Made by a program: the position numbers and the translations under genes. Below the pieces are notes generated by a model. That model searched no databases. It was not told where the DNA came from and saw nothing but the letters and a program-made list of their open reading frames with translations. A DNA stretch of 64,000 bases from an uncultured Porphyromonadaceae bacterium (GTDB taxonomy: Bacteria > Bacteroidota > Bacteroidia > Bacteroidales > Muribaculaceae): assembly GCA_947643665.1 (NCBI GenBank), contig CANRWW010000001.1, forward strand, positions 186,001 through 250,000, in the 5' to 3' direction. Positions 26,371-34,715 of this stretch are shown in pieces; position 1 is the first letter of the stretch; the number at the start of each line of letters is the position of its first letter.

Positions 26371-28092
26371 TTAATAAAGCGGCCACTGATATTGGAAGAA
26401 CGTTTTGGAAATCTTGTCATGGAAGCGGGTGAAACCAGCCGGATTTGACTGTGGCGTGAGTGTGCCGTCAAGTATCATATCCCAGGCGAGCCATAATTCT
26501 CCGATAAAAACAGTGGGATCAGAGGGCGATTTGCCATGCTTGCCGTTGACTGTGCCGGTATTGGTATTGTCAAGTGTCACCATGCTTGCGCGTCCGGCTA
26601 TTGCCCCTGCACGCGATACTGGTACTCCTCCCCAGTCCAGGTCTTTTCCTGATGAAACGGCGCCCTCGTTGTTGCAGCGTTCTATCCTGCCTGACACATG
26701 TCCGGCTATGCCGCCTGTATATCCGGCGTTTCCGTCTTCTACTTTCCCTTTGTTTATTTTTGATATTACGTCGCCGCTGTTGCCCATGTTTCTCACATCA
26801 CCTATGGCGTAACCGTAACATCCCCCGGTGCATCCCATTCTGGCGCTGTTGCTGATCCTGCCGGTATTTACCGCCCCGTTGAATGAATGCTTATACGCCA
26901 TGCCGGCAATACCTCCTGCATAGGATGTGATTCGGGTTTCACCCACGGTTATATTTCCGCAGTTTACCATATTCCCGTATTCACCGGAATCCTCGCCTCC
27001 ATCGCCGTATATGCCTCCGGCATATACCATGGGTGACTGGTCGTACATGCTGGTCTCCAATATTTTACCGATGGTTATATCTCCTTTGTTTTCCACGCGG
27101 GTCAATGATGCATATTTCGGTTGTTCTCCATATGCCAGGCGGTATCCTACGATACCTCCCACCCTGAGACGGAAAGCATTGCCTGCATCAATGTTTATAT
27201 CGGCCACGTTTTTGCTGTTTTGTATGTCAGTGGATTGTTCGGTGCCTATAAGCCCCCCGATGTTGCAATGTTCCCCCAAGATTTTCTTTGTCTGAGGATC
27301 CGGGGTGCCGAATTGCAGGCGTCCGTTCATCTCATTGTTATAGAAAAAGCCTGTAATCATGTATCCGGCTATTCCTCCAAGGTTCAACTGGTGCATGAAA
27401 GCAGTTTGGGTGGTTGGGATATGGATTGTGCCGTCGTATGTGATATTATGGATAGATGTGTTTGAAGAGATTGCCACTAATCCGCCGCAATAGCTCCATC
27501 GCTCCCTTGCCGGAAAGTGTGTATCTGCACTTATGCGTATATTGCCGATGTCGGCATTTTCGGCATAACCGAAAAAACCGGCTTTCTGCGTACCCCATGT
27601 GATGCCGGTTTCCGGCTGTGGAATGGTTTCTTCTATAGTTGCGGATATGTGCAGGGCGCCGCTGATGCAGTGCCCTTGGCCGTCAAAGGTGCCTTCGAAG
27701 GGATGCTCGCATGAACCGATGGGAGTCCACGTATAATTGTCGGCTATTTTTATGTCGTGGGTCAGGCACACATGTGTGGGTGTGGTTACGTCTTCTTCTG
27801 TTTTTTTGAATTCCCCGCTGTTCACAAGTTCTGTAAACAGCTTTAGCTCCATGGCGTTGCGTATGAGATAGGGGTTGTTAACGGAACCGTCGCCCGGCAG
27901 CACTGACGCGCTTTCGGTTTCCGGAGAAAGGATGTAGGATGCCTCCACATCGGGGAACGGCGTGCCTGGAGTTGGAGCTGGGGTATCCTCACCCTCGTCG
28001 TTGAAGCCGCACGAAGTTATGGCAATTGCGGTGAATACAGCCGTGACGTAACTCAGGCAACGGCTGACAGATAGAAATTTGTGTGATGTCAT
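26371..28092 (-). CDS. GLUG-motif surface lipoprotein
   Basis: ATG at 28092 gives a lipoprotein signal (MTSHKFLSVSRCLSYVTAVF, then AIAITSC with the lipid Cys near residue 28); the upstream start at 28131 would overlap the sirtuin gene. After a Pro/Thr-rich linker, a conserved block GDGSVNNPYLIRNAMELKLF is followed by ENYTWTPIGSCEHPFEGTF-like sequence and the GTFDGQGHCISG motif typical of GLUG repeat proteins. The rest is a run of beta-helix-like glycine repeats (GGIVGYRLAYG, NKGDITIGK, GGIYGDGGED, GGIAGHVSGRIERCNNEG). These proteins are predicted adhesin-like or surface proteins in Bacteroidales. It ends in a strong terminator and lies 31 bases after the sirtuin gene. Confidence 0.75.
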   Translation of the reverse strand: MTSHKFLSVSRCLSYVTAVFTAIAITSCGFNDEGEDTPAPTPGTPFPDVEASYILSPETESASVLPGDGSVNNPYLIRNAMELKLFTELVNSGEFKKTEEDVTTPTHVCLTHDIKIADNYTWTPIGSCEHPFEGTFDGQGHCISGALHISATIEETIPQPETGITWGTQKAGFFGYAENADIGNIRISADTHFPARERWSYCGGLVAISSNTSIHNITYDGTIHIPTTQTAFMHQLNLGGIAGYMITGFFYNNEMNGRLQFGTPDPQTKKILGEHCNIGGLIGTEQSTDIQNSKNVADINIDAGNAFRLRVGGIVGYRLAYGEQPKYASLTRVENKGDITIGKILETSMYDQSPMVYAGGIYGDGGEDSGEYGNMVNCGNITVGETRITSYAGGIAGMAYKHSFNGAVNTGRISNSARMGCTGGCYGYAIGDVRNMGNSGDVISKINKGKVEDGNAGYTGGIAGHVSGRIERCNNEGAVSSGKDLDWGGVPVSRAGAIAGRASMVTLDNTNTGTVNGKHGKSPSDPTVFIGELWLAWDMILDGTLTPQSNPAGFTRFHDKISKTFFQYQWPLY

Positions 28093-28123
28093 GTATGTGT
28101 TTTTATTTTTGGATGGCGTTATG

Positions 28124-28813
28124 TCAGTCATCTTGCCTGAGTATCCTGGCGAGTTTTTCTACCCCTTCTGATGCTTTCATGCGAAGTACTGTGACTCCGG
28201 CGGGGACTTGTGCCGGATTTGGGTCTATGTAATAGACTGGTATGCCGGGACGCACATACTGTATCAGTGCGGCGGCGGGATATACTGCGAGGCTTGTGCC
28301 GATTACCACGAATATGTCGGCTTCATGGGCAAGCTCTATGGCAGGTTCGATGTTGGGAACCGCTTCTTGAAAGAAAACGATGTGTGGACGCACATGGTGT
28401 CCTTCGATGAGTGTGTCGGTTGAGGTTTCCAGCGACCCCGGTTTCAGCTCCCAGACCTTGCTCTCATCGTCAATCGCACGCACTTTCATAAGTTCACCAT
28501 GCAGATGGAGCACATTTTTGCTTCCAGCACGCTCATGAAGATTATCAACGTTTTGCGTTATGACATATACATCGTAGTCTTTTTCAAGTTCAACAAGTCC
28601 TGTATGCCCGGCATTGGGTTGGACTTCTGTAAGTTGCTTGCGGCGGTCGTTGTAGAATTTATGTATAAGTCCCGGGTTGCGGGCGAAACCGTCGGCAGAA
28701 GCCACATCCATGACATTGTAGTTTTCCCACAGGCCTCCTGCATCGCGGAATGTATTGATGCCGCTTTCAGCGCTCATTCCGGCGCCGGTAGAGATTACGA
28801 GCTTCTTTTTCAT
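28124..28813 (-). CDS. cobB: Sirtuin-type NAD-dependent protein deacylase (CobB/SIRT5-like)
   Basis: Sir2 enzymes remove acyl groups from lysines using NAD. ATG at 28813 gives the usual short start (MKKKLVISTGAGMSAESGI). TGAGMSAESGINTFRD is the NAD-binding segment, ITQNVDNLHERAG the ribose-binding part, and His105 in HLHGE is the catalytic base. Tyr54 and Arg57 (FYNDR) form the YxxR motif that marks class III desuccinylase/demalonylase activity. The protein (229 residues) has no cysteine at all, so the usual four-Cys zinc site is absent. It lies between a small membrane protein gene and the GLUG lipoprotein. Confidence 0.85.
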   Translation of the reverse strand: MKKKLVISTGAGMSAESGINTFRDAGGLWENYNVMDVASADGFARNPGLIHKFYNDRRKQLTEVQPNAGHTGLVELEKDYDVYVITQNVDNLHERAGSKNVLHLHGELMKVRAIDDESKVWELKPGSLETSTDTLIEGHHVRPHIVFFQEAVPNIEPAIELAHEADIFVVIGTSLAVYPAAALIQYVRPGIPVYYIDPNPAQVPAGVTVLRMKASEGVEKLARILRQDD

Positions 28814-28844
28814 AGATATAGGGTTGTCGTGGTTTATAGTATCG

Positions 28845-29138
28845 TTAATTGGGTGACAGGAAAGTAAGTGCATAAAATCCGGCATGGCTCAACAGCAGCA
28901 GGACCAGCACTATCCATGACATTATGGTGCGTCTGCCATAGCATTGCCAGGCAAGTATGCCTGAAAGTAGCACATATGCGGGGTAGAACCACGTCAGACC
29001 TCTTACAATGGGGTTCTGGCTCTGGATCAGTGACACCGCCCAGGGGTAGCATAATCCGGGAAGCATGCAGATTATTATAGTGCAGTACATCCATGCAGGC
29101 ACGCGCCTTGCATTATTTCTGTCAGTTTCCTGTCGCAT
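28845..29138 (-). CDS. Small membrane protein of unknown function
   Basis: The frame starts at 29177; ATG at 29138 (MRQETDRNNARRVPAWMYC) is a plausible start and gives 97 residues. Three hydrophobic segments are seen: WMYCTIIICMLPGLCYPWAV, LTWFYPAYVLLSGILAW and TIMSWIVLVLLLLSHAGFYAL. I do not recognise a family. It lies 31 bases before the sirtuin gene on the same strand, so they may be cotranscribed. Confidence 0.55.
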   Translation of the reverse strand: MRQETDRNNARRVPAWMYCTIIICMLPGLCYPWAVSLIQSQNPIVRGLTWFYPAYVLLSGILAWQCYGRRTIMSWIVLVLLLLSHAGFYALTFLSPN

Positions 29139-29241
29139 TGTTTTTTTAAGTGTAATCAGAGATGTCATAGGGATCAAAAGGCCGGATTCTTAACTCCTTT
29201 TTTCCCCCCATACTATGTAACCTTGCCATACTTCTCCTGTT

Positions 29242-30270
29242 CTAACTCCCTGCTTCTGAGTCCTTATATGCCTTAACTGTGCGGCGGACACCCTCCTTAA
29301 GATCAACTTCAGGGGAGAAGCCGAAATCGGCAATTGCATCGGAGATATCGGCATTCCAGTTGCGCTGCCTCATGATTTTGAATTTATCACGGTTTAGCGT
29401 GGATGGCTTGCATTTCCATTTTGCAACTTTTTCGGCAATAGTGGAGGCGATCCAGACAGCCCACATCGGAAGTTTTACCGTGATCACCCATTTGCCTCCC
29501 AGGGCTTCCGCCACGATATCGCGAAATTCTTTCTGTGTGTATCCCCTTGGTTCGGAGATGATATATTTCTTGTTCTCAACATCAGATGCCAATGCGTCGA
29601 ACATTGCATTCACAAGGTCGTCAACATAGATGAAAGTCAGCATCTGTTTACGGTATCCGACACCGAAATCAAAATGATTGTCAATGCTTTTCACCATCAT
29701 CAGGTAATCCTGTTCATGGGGTCCATAAACTCCTGTAGGACGGAAGATTATATATGGGATTCCGGCAAAATGCTCCAGATGCTGTTCGGCCATGATCTTG
29801 GATTGCCCGTATCGTGTGTTGGGCTGCGGAACCATGTCGGAACGCAATGGCGAGTATCCTTTTTCGTCGCCTGTACCCAGTGCCGAAAGCGAGCTCATGT
29901 ATAAGAGACGATGAGGGGTGTGTCCTGTAGCTTTCAGCACTTCGGTGAAAGTGCGCAGGTATTCATAGTTTATGCGCTTGAAATCCATATAATTCAGCGC
30001 TTTGGTCGCGCCGAGGTTGTAGATTATGTAATCCCATGTGCCGCAATTTTCTATCGCGGCGGTCATTGCCTCTTTGTTGTCGTAATCAAGCACGAGAAAT
30101 TTCAGCCGATGGTCTGTGAGATACTTGCGGGATGTGGTGGCCCGTATACCTACGGTCACATCCATATGGCGTCTGAGCGCTTCATCGGCGATGAATCCTC
30201 CTATAAATCCTCCGGCACCTACTATCAGCACCGATTTCCCTTCAAGACTGGTCATATGCTCTGTTGTCAA
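29242..30270 (-). CDS. NAD-dependent epimerase/dehydratase (extended SDR family)
   Basis: The Rossmann loop VLIVGAGGFIGGFIADEAL, the segment YIIYNLGATKAL and the catalytic pair in TRYGQSKIMAE (Tyr and Lys of YxxxK), preceded by YMSSLSALG, mark an extended SDR. The C-terminal part (PSTLNRDKFKIMRQRNWNADIS) resembles the sugar-epimerase or 3-beta-HSD-like branch. It is 342 residues long. It overlaps the upstream glycosyltransferase gene by four bases, so it probably acts on a nucleotide sugar or lipid-linked sugar in the same pathway. The substrate cannot be told. Confidence 0.8.
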   Translation of the reverse strand: MTTEHMTSLEGKSVLIVGAGGFIGGFIADEALRRHMDVTVGIRATTSRKYLTDHRLKFLVLDYDNKEAMTAAIENCGTWDYIIYNLGATKALNYMDFKRINYEYLRTFTEVLKATGHTPHRLLYMSSLSALGTGDEKGYSPLRSDMVPQPNTRYGQSKIMAEQHLEHFAGIPYIIFRPTGVYGPHEQDYLMMVKSIDNHFDFGVGYRKQMLTFIYVDDLVNAMFDALASDVENKKYIISEPRGYTQKEFRDIVAEALGGKWVITVKLPMWAVWIASTIAEKVAKWKCKPSTLNRDKFKIMRQRNWNADISDAIADFGFSPEVDLKEGVRRTVKAYKDSEAGS

Positions 30271-31412
30271 ATTATTGGTGCGCCGTCAAGTGCCCGATCA
30301 TATACCTCCATGGTGCCTGTGGCCATGTTAAGGTCGCTGAACCTGCTGATGTAGGCTTTGCCTTTCTCCGCTATGTTGCGGTGTGCGCTAGGGTAATTTA
30401 TGAATTCCTTGACAGTATTCACCCATTCCTCCACATCGTCGGGATCAACAGCAGGGATGTCGGGTCCTCCGGCTTCCTCCAGGCATGAACCTGTGGCTAC
30501 TATTACCGGAGTACCCACGGCCAGGCTTTCTATCACCGGTATGCCGAATCCTTCGTAGCGTGAGGTATAGCTCGAACAGAATGCTCCGGCATATAGGGCG
30601 GGCAGATCGGCAAACGGCACGTTTTCAAGGAATTTTATGCGGTGGCCGATATTATATTGTCGTATGTATTGCATGATCTCTTTTGCGTAGGATGTCTGAC
30701 GTCCTACAAGCACCACGTCGAAGTCTTCCGGCAATCCGCGTACTCCACGCACCGACATTATCTGGTTTTTACGGCGTTCGATGGTTCCCACCGTTATGAT
30801 GTATGGACGGTCAAGGCCGTATTTTGCTTTTATGCCCTTTATTTCCTCATCAGCGGGGGTGCGTTTGAACTGGGAATGGCATCCCTGGTACACCACGTCG
30901 ATACGGTCGGGATCTATCTTATATTCGTTTACCAGATCGCGCTTGGTACATTCAGATATGGCGAGCACACGCGAAGCGTTATTGGCGGCATTACGAAATT
31001 TGTAGTCATATATTTCCCGGTCTATCGCCTTGTAACATTCCGGAAATTTTCTGAAAATAAGGTCGTGGATAGTCACTACCGTGGGTATGGGGCTCTGGCC
31101 GATGTTCAGCGGGAGCTCACCGGAAAGGCCATGCACGAGATTTACTTTGCTGCGTGTCAGCTGTGACGTGACTCCTTTTATGCGCCACAATGAAGAGGAC
31201 GCGCGTCCTATTGCGGTGTCCGGTGTCTCAATCCTTACGTTAGGTCTTTCCAACAACGGCTTCAGGCGTATATTGTCTTGTACCGCAGGGCTGAAAAGTA
31301 CATATTCATGCTCCGGGTAACGCTTTGACATCACGTCTATGAGCAGACGTGAATAATTGCCTAAGCCTGTATTGTTGAACACGGCGCGTTTTCCGTCGTA
31401 TCCTATTTTCAT
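30267..31412 (-). CDS. Family 4 glycosyltransferase
   Basis: This is a GT-B fold enzyme of family GT4. N-terminal MKIGYDGKRAVFNNTGLGNYSR contains the usual TGLGNYS loop. VTIHDLIFRKFPECY and VGTIERRKNQ are conserved segments, and RYEGFGIPVIESLAVGTPVI carries the E(x7)E motif that binds the nucleotide sugar. Length is 381. Such mannosyl/rhamnosyl-type transferases extend polysaccharide chains; the donor is not readable. It overlaps the SDR gene and lies just after the Lrp-type regulator gene. Confidence 0.85.
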   Translation of the reverse strand: MKIGYDGKRAVFNNTGLGNYSRLLIDVMSKRYPEHEYVLFSPAVQDNIRLKPLLERPNVRIETPDTAIGRASSSLWRIKGVTSQLTRSKVNLVHGLSGELPLNIGQSPIPTVVTIHDLIFRKFPECYKAIDREIYDYKFRNAANNASRVLAISECTKRDLVNEYKIDPDRIDVVYQGCHSQFKRTPADEEIKGIKAKYGLDRPYIITVGTIERRKNQIMSVRGVRGLPEDFDVVLVGRQTSYAKEIMQYIRQYNIGHRIKFLENVPFADLPALYAGAFCSSYTSRYEGFGIPVIESLAVGTPVIVATGSCLEEAGGPDIPAVDPDDVEEWVNTVKEFINYPSAHRNIAEKGKAYISRFSDLNMATGTMEVYDRALDGAPII

Positions 31413-31436
31413 CTGATTGCTGGTTTGTATATGGAA

Positions 31437-31919
31437 TTATGCGTCCTCCGTCTGGTGGTTCATCGGTATCTGGCGCATGATGGAGTTTTCAAGCGATATC
31501 AGGGTTTCTGTGCCGGTAACGCCGGGGATCATTTGTATCTTCTTGTTCAGAAGCTCCATAAGGTGCTCGTTGTCTCTTACTATAAGTTTTATCAGCATCG
31601 TGTAAGGACCTGTTGTAAAGTGGCATTCAATTACTTCAGGTATCTTTTCAAGTTCGGGAACCACGTTGCAGTACATGGCTCCACGCTCCAGGTTCACGCC
31701 TATGTATGTACATGTGCTATAGCCGAGGAGTTTGGGATTTACGGTATATCCGCTTCCTGTTATGATGCCCATCTCGCTCATGCGCTGTATGCGCTGATGG
31801 ATGGCGGCGCGGGATACACCGCACACCTGTGCCACATCCTTTGACGGAATGCGGGCATTGTGCATTACTATTGATAGAATTTTTCGGTCAAGGTTGTCGA
31901 TACAGTCCAATCGATCCAT
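31437..31919 (-). CDS. Lrp/AsnC family transcriptional regulator
   Basis: The N-terminal winged helix (DNLDRKILSIVMHNARIPSKDVAQ, then SRAAIHQRIQRM with the recognition helix) is typical of Lrp/AsnC. The C-terminal RAM domain (YIGVNLERGAMYCNVVPELE to VTGTETLISLENS) would bind a small ligand, often an amino acid. Length is 160 residues. Its promoter has TTTG (complement 31966-31969), 20 bases, then TACTTTAA (complement 31938-31945). It sits among polysaccharide genes, but its targets are unknown. Confidence 0.88.
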   Translation of the reverse strand: MDRLDCIDNLDRKILSIVMHNARIPSKDVAQVCGVSRAAIHQRIQRMSEMGIITGSGYTVNPKLLGYSTCTYIGVNLERGAMYCNVVPELEKIPEVIECHFTTGPYTMLIKLIVRDNEHLMELLNKKIQMIPGVTGTETLISLENSIMRQIPMNHQTEDA

Positions 31920-32097
31920 GTTGGTTTATACGCTCTGTTAAAGTATAAGAATTTCTTGTTTCGGGCAAACTGGTTTTATAGCCCCTTTCGCGTGCGAAAT
32001 TACTGAAAAATTCCCATATGGATAGCATTCTGCCAAAAAAATCTTCTACTTTGTCTCCAAAATATTGGAATGCAAATGATTTGCAGTCAATATGCTC

Positions 32098-33435
32098 TTA
32101 ATGTCGTGGCGATATGATCAGCGTTGGGGCTTTTCCGTTGGGCAGGCATTCCAATTCTTCCACATATTGTATGGTCACATTTTTTTCTCCCAACATGGCG
32201 TTACCGTAATATCTGAGCATGAAAGCCTCATCCCCCTCTTTGGTATATCCTTTTCCGGGAATTATCCTTACGGTGAGTTTTCCGGGTGCCGGTTGTACAA
32301 ATTGTATGCCGTTTGCATGGAGGGGATATTCGTCGTGTATTTCTATGGAGCTTATGTTTATTTCGGTGCCGTCGTCGCGTGTGACCATGGTCTGTTCGCG
32401 GCGTCCCTCAAGTGAGCATAATATTTCTTTCTGTATGCCGTCAATGCGTCTTGTCTCTCCGGTTTTACGCGCATAGTCGCCTGTACGGTATCGTAGCAGC
32501 GGCATCACATGGTTGTAGAAAGTGGTGCCAACGAGTTCTCCATAATTTGCCGGCAGGCCGTTTTCATCTATTATTTCGGTATGGCCGTAGCCTGGTTCGA
32601 TGGAAAATGTGGGGGTGGCGTCAAGTTGCTCTATCAGGATGAGTTTCTCGGTGTGCCCATAGAAAGTCGCGATTTTTATGCCAAGCCGGTCATTGAAAAA
32701 ACGGTATGTGGCGGCAGGTACGCTTTCTGAAGTTAGCAGAGCGAGTTTTATGAATGAGGTGTCAAGGTTGTATTTAATGAATAGCCCCAATATTTTAGTA
32801 CATGCCGAGGGATATCCGTAAAGTGTGCTGACGTTGTTGCGCCGCATTACGGAATGTATTTTGCGGATATACGCCTCGTCGCTGCGGCACCCGTCGAATA
32901 TGATCTCGCGGGTGACGGGATTGACCATATAGTCGCGCCCTTTTTTAAGCTGTTTGCGCCGTATGGTGGCTTTGATCCCGAAGTCGTAGCCGGCACGTTG
33001 CCATATGCGTGTGATGAATGCCATCTCCGTCACATACCTGTTGGCTGGCATTAGGAACCGCATTGGCTTGCCGGAGGTGCCGGAGGTGCGCAGTTCCACG
33101 TGGTTTATTTCCGGTGCTTCGTCGGAAATGAATTTATCAAAGTTGGCGCGTACGGTGTCTTTGTCTATGAAACCGAAAATTTTACGGAAGTCTTCTGCTG
33201 AATTGATTATGGCATTTCCGTATAATTCACGGTAATATGGTACATGCTTTATGGCATAGTTTGCCATATTCACCAACTTCTGTTCGGGGTCTATGGACGG
33301 GATTGAACGCTGGAAACGCTTCATGGCGCTCCCATAAACCTTGTCCCCGAAACGGTTGAGATGCAATAGAGGCAGCATTATCCAGTTGGGTGCTTCCTGT
33401 ATCCTGTTTTTAATGAAGTCGGCTAAACTTTTCAA
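32098..33435 (-). CDS. CapK-like adenylate-forming enzyme (phenylacetate-CoA ligase family)
   Basis: The ANL superfamily nucleotide loop is ELRTSGTSGKPMRFLMP. FYGHTEKLILIEQ and RYRTGDYARKTGE are the later ANL motifs, and ECLPNGKAPTL is the C-terminal lysine region (GK). The family is called CapK-like and is often found in capsule loci, where it is thought to activate an acid. The start is unclear: TTG at 33516 overlaps the upstream stop, TTG at 33435 begins KSLADFIKNRIQEAPNWI as in relatives and is my choice, and ATG at 33378 is a shorter option. I prefer 33435 because the stretch before it looks like intergenic repeat DNA. It sits between two glycosyltransferase genes. Confidence 0.7.
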   Translation of the reverse strand: MKSLADFIKNRIQEAPNWIMLPLLHLNRFGDKVYGSAMKRFQRSIPSIDPEQKLVNMANYAIKHVPYYRELYGNAIINSAEDFRKIFGFIDKDTVRANFDKFISDEAPEINHVELRTSGTSGKPMRFLMPANRYVTEMAFITRIWQRAGYDFGIKATIRRKQLKKGRDYMVNPVTREIIFDGCRSDEAYIRKIHSVMRRNNVSTLYGYPSACTKILGLFIKYNLDTSFIKLALLTSESVPAATYRFFNDRLGIKIATFYGHTEKLILIEQLDATPTFSIEPGYGHTEIIDENGLPANYGELVGTTFYNHVMPLLRYRTGDYARKTGETRRIDGIQKEILCSLEGRREQTMVTRDDGTEINISSIEIHDEYPLHANGIQFVQPAPGKLTVRIIPGKGYTKEGDEAFMLRYYGNAMLGEKNVTIQYVEELECLPNGKAPTLIISPRH

Positions 33436-33465
33436 GCAATCGTCAATTAGTAAAGTTGGCGGTAG

Positions 33466-33520
33466 GAAATTGAGAAAGGTGGGTCCGGCAAATCGTGGGT
33501 GCCAGCAATTTCTCAATTTC
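33466..33520. repeat. 12-bp inverted repeat between the glycosyltransferase and CapK-like genes
   Basis: GAAATTGAGAAA (33466-33477) and its exact complement (33509-33520) flank a 31-base loop with a second small stem (GGCA at 33487-33490 with TGCC at 33500-33503). It touches the last codons of the glycosyltransferase gene. Confidence 0.7.
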
Positions 33521-34715
33521 TTGTTTCTCTTTCTTCAAAGTACCTGTCATAGGCTTGGAGGAGGGTTCGGGAGGTGTGCTCCCAGCTGAGCCGGTTTATT
33601 ATGCGGTCGCGTCCCACGGCCGACATGCGGGCTCTTTTTTCAGGGTTATCAAGCAGTTCCACTATCTTGAGCGCCAGATCCGTGGCATCGTTCGGGCGGG
33701 CGTATACAGAGGCCTCCTGGGCGGAATAACGCCCTTCCGTAAGGTCAAACTGTACGATGGGCTTTCCTAATGCCATGTATTCCAAGATTTTGTTCATCGT
33801 GGATTTGTCGTTCATCTCGTTGTACTCGTCGGAGTTCACGCATACGTCGGCTGTGTTCAGATAGTCAAGCAACATTTCGTCTGACACGCGTCCGGTAAAT
33901 TCTACTATGTCATCAAGTCCCATTTCCGAGCATCTTCTGCGAAGTTGGGCCAGATGCGGGCCTCCTCCCACAATACCCCAGAATATATCGTTGCGTCCGA
34001 TCTCCTCTCTGATATAGCGTGCGGCATCAAGCATATATTCGATCCCTTCCTGTTGGCCGATCACCCCAAGATAACCTACCATGAATTTTTTGCCCCGTTT
34101 TATCTGAGGCTTCGGGGGTACGATCTTCAGTCGTTCCAGACGTGGACCGCTGCGCAATACCCACACGTTGTCCTCATCCATTCCTCCACGCTCAATGGCG
34201 ATCCGCTTGTAACTTTCGTTGGTTACAAAGGCGAATTTGCAATGGCGGTATGTCTGCTTTTCAAGCCATAACTGGCTTTTATAAAGAAGTCCTGATTTTT
34301 TTCCGAATTTTGCCTCGAATAGTTCGGGGCATATGTCGTGATGGTCAAATACATAGTCGACCCCTTTGCGCTTGAACGGGAGGGCCACCATGTAGATATT
34401 GTCGGGCGGATTGCAGCCATGGATCACGTCAAAGCCGATCTCTTTGTAGATTTTGCGTGCCAGCCGGTATTCCTCTTTGAGTGCCCAGAAATACTCACGG
34501 GCATATCCCAGTGCGCCGTTACCCTCTTTTGGAAGATTGTGGCGGTAGATATGTACACCTTCAAGGTGTTCATATTCCTTATCGTATCCTTTCCCTTTCG
34601 GGCAGATCACCGAAACGGTGTAGCCATTGGCGGCAAGTGTGGTCGCTTCCTGCCATACGCGGGTATCAAACGGAACAGGCAGGTTTTCCACTATGATGAG
34701 TATCTTTCTATTCAT
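33513..34715 (-). CDS. Family 4 glycosyltransferase
   Basis: I chose ATG at 34715 (MNRKILIIVENLPVPFDTRVW); it overlaps the heparinase-family stop by 8 bases, and the frame's first ATG at 34796 adds 27 residues that look non-native. GLGVIGQQEG-like sequence (MVGYLGVIGQQEGIEY) and VCVNSDEYNEMNDKSTMNKILEYMALGKPIV show the GT-B donor-binding half. The N-terminal half has FDVIHGCNPPDNIY and YVFDHHDICPELFE, typical of polysaccharide GT4 enzymes. Length is 400. It probably extends a lipid-linked glycan; donor sugar unknown. Confidence 0.85.
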   Translation of the reverse strand: MNRKILIIVENLPVPFDTRVWQEATTLAANGYTVSVICPKGKGYDKEYEHLEGVHIYRHNLPKEGNGALGYAREYFWALKEEYRLARKIYKEIGFDVIHGCNPPDNIYMVALPFKRKGVDYVFDHHDICPELFEAKFGKKSGLLYKSQLWLEKQTYRHCKFAFVTNESYKRIAIERGGMDEDNVWVLRSGPRLERLKIVPPKPQIKRGKKFMVGYLGVIGQQEGIEYMLDAARYIREEIGRNDIFWGIVGGGPHLAQLRRRCSEMGLDDIVEFTGRVSDEMLLDYLNTADVCVNSDEYNEMNDKSTMNKILEYMALGKPIVQFDLTEGRYSAQEASVYARPNDATDLALKIVELLDNPEKRARMSAVGRDRIINRLSWEHTSRTLLQAYDRYFEERETRN

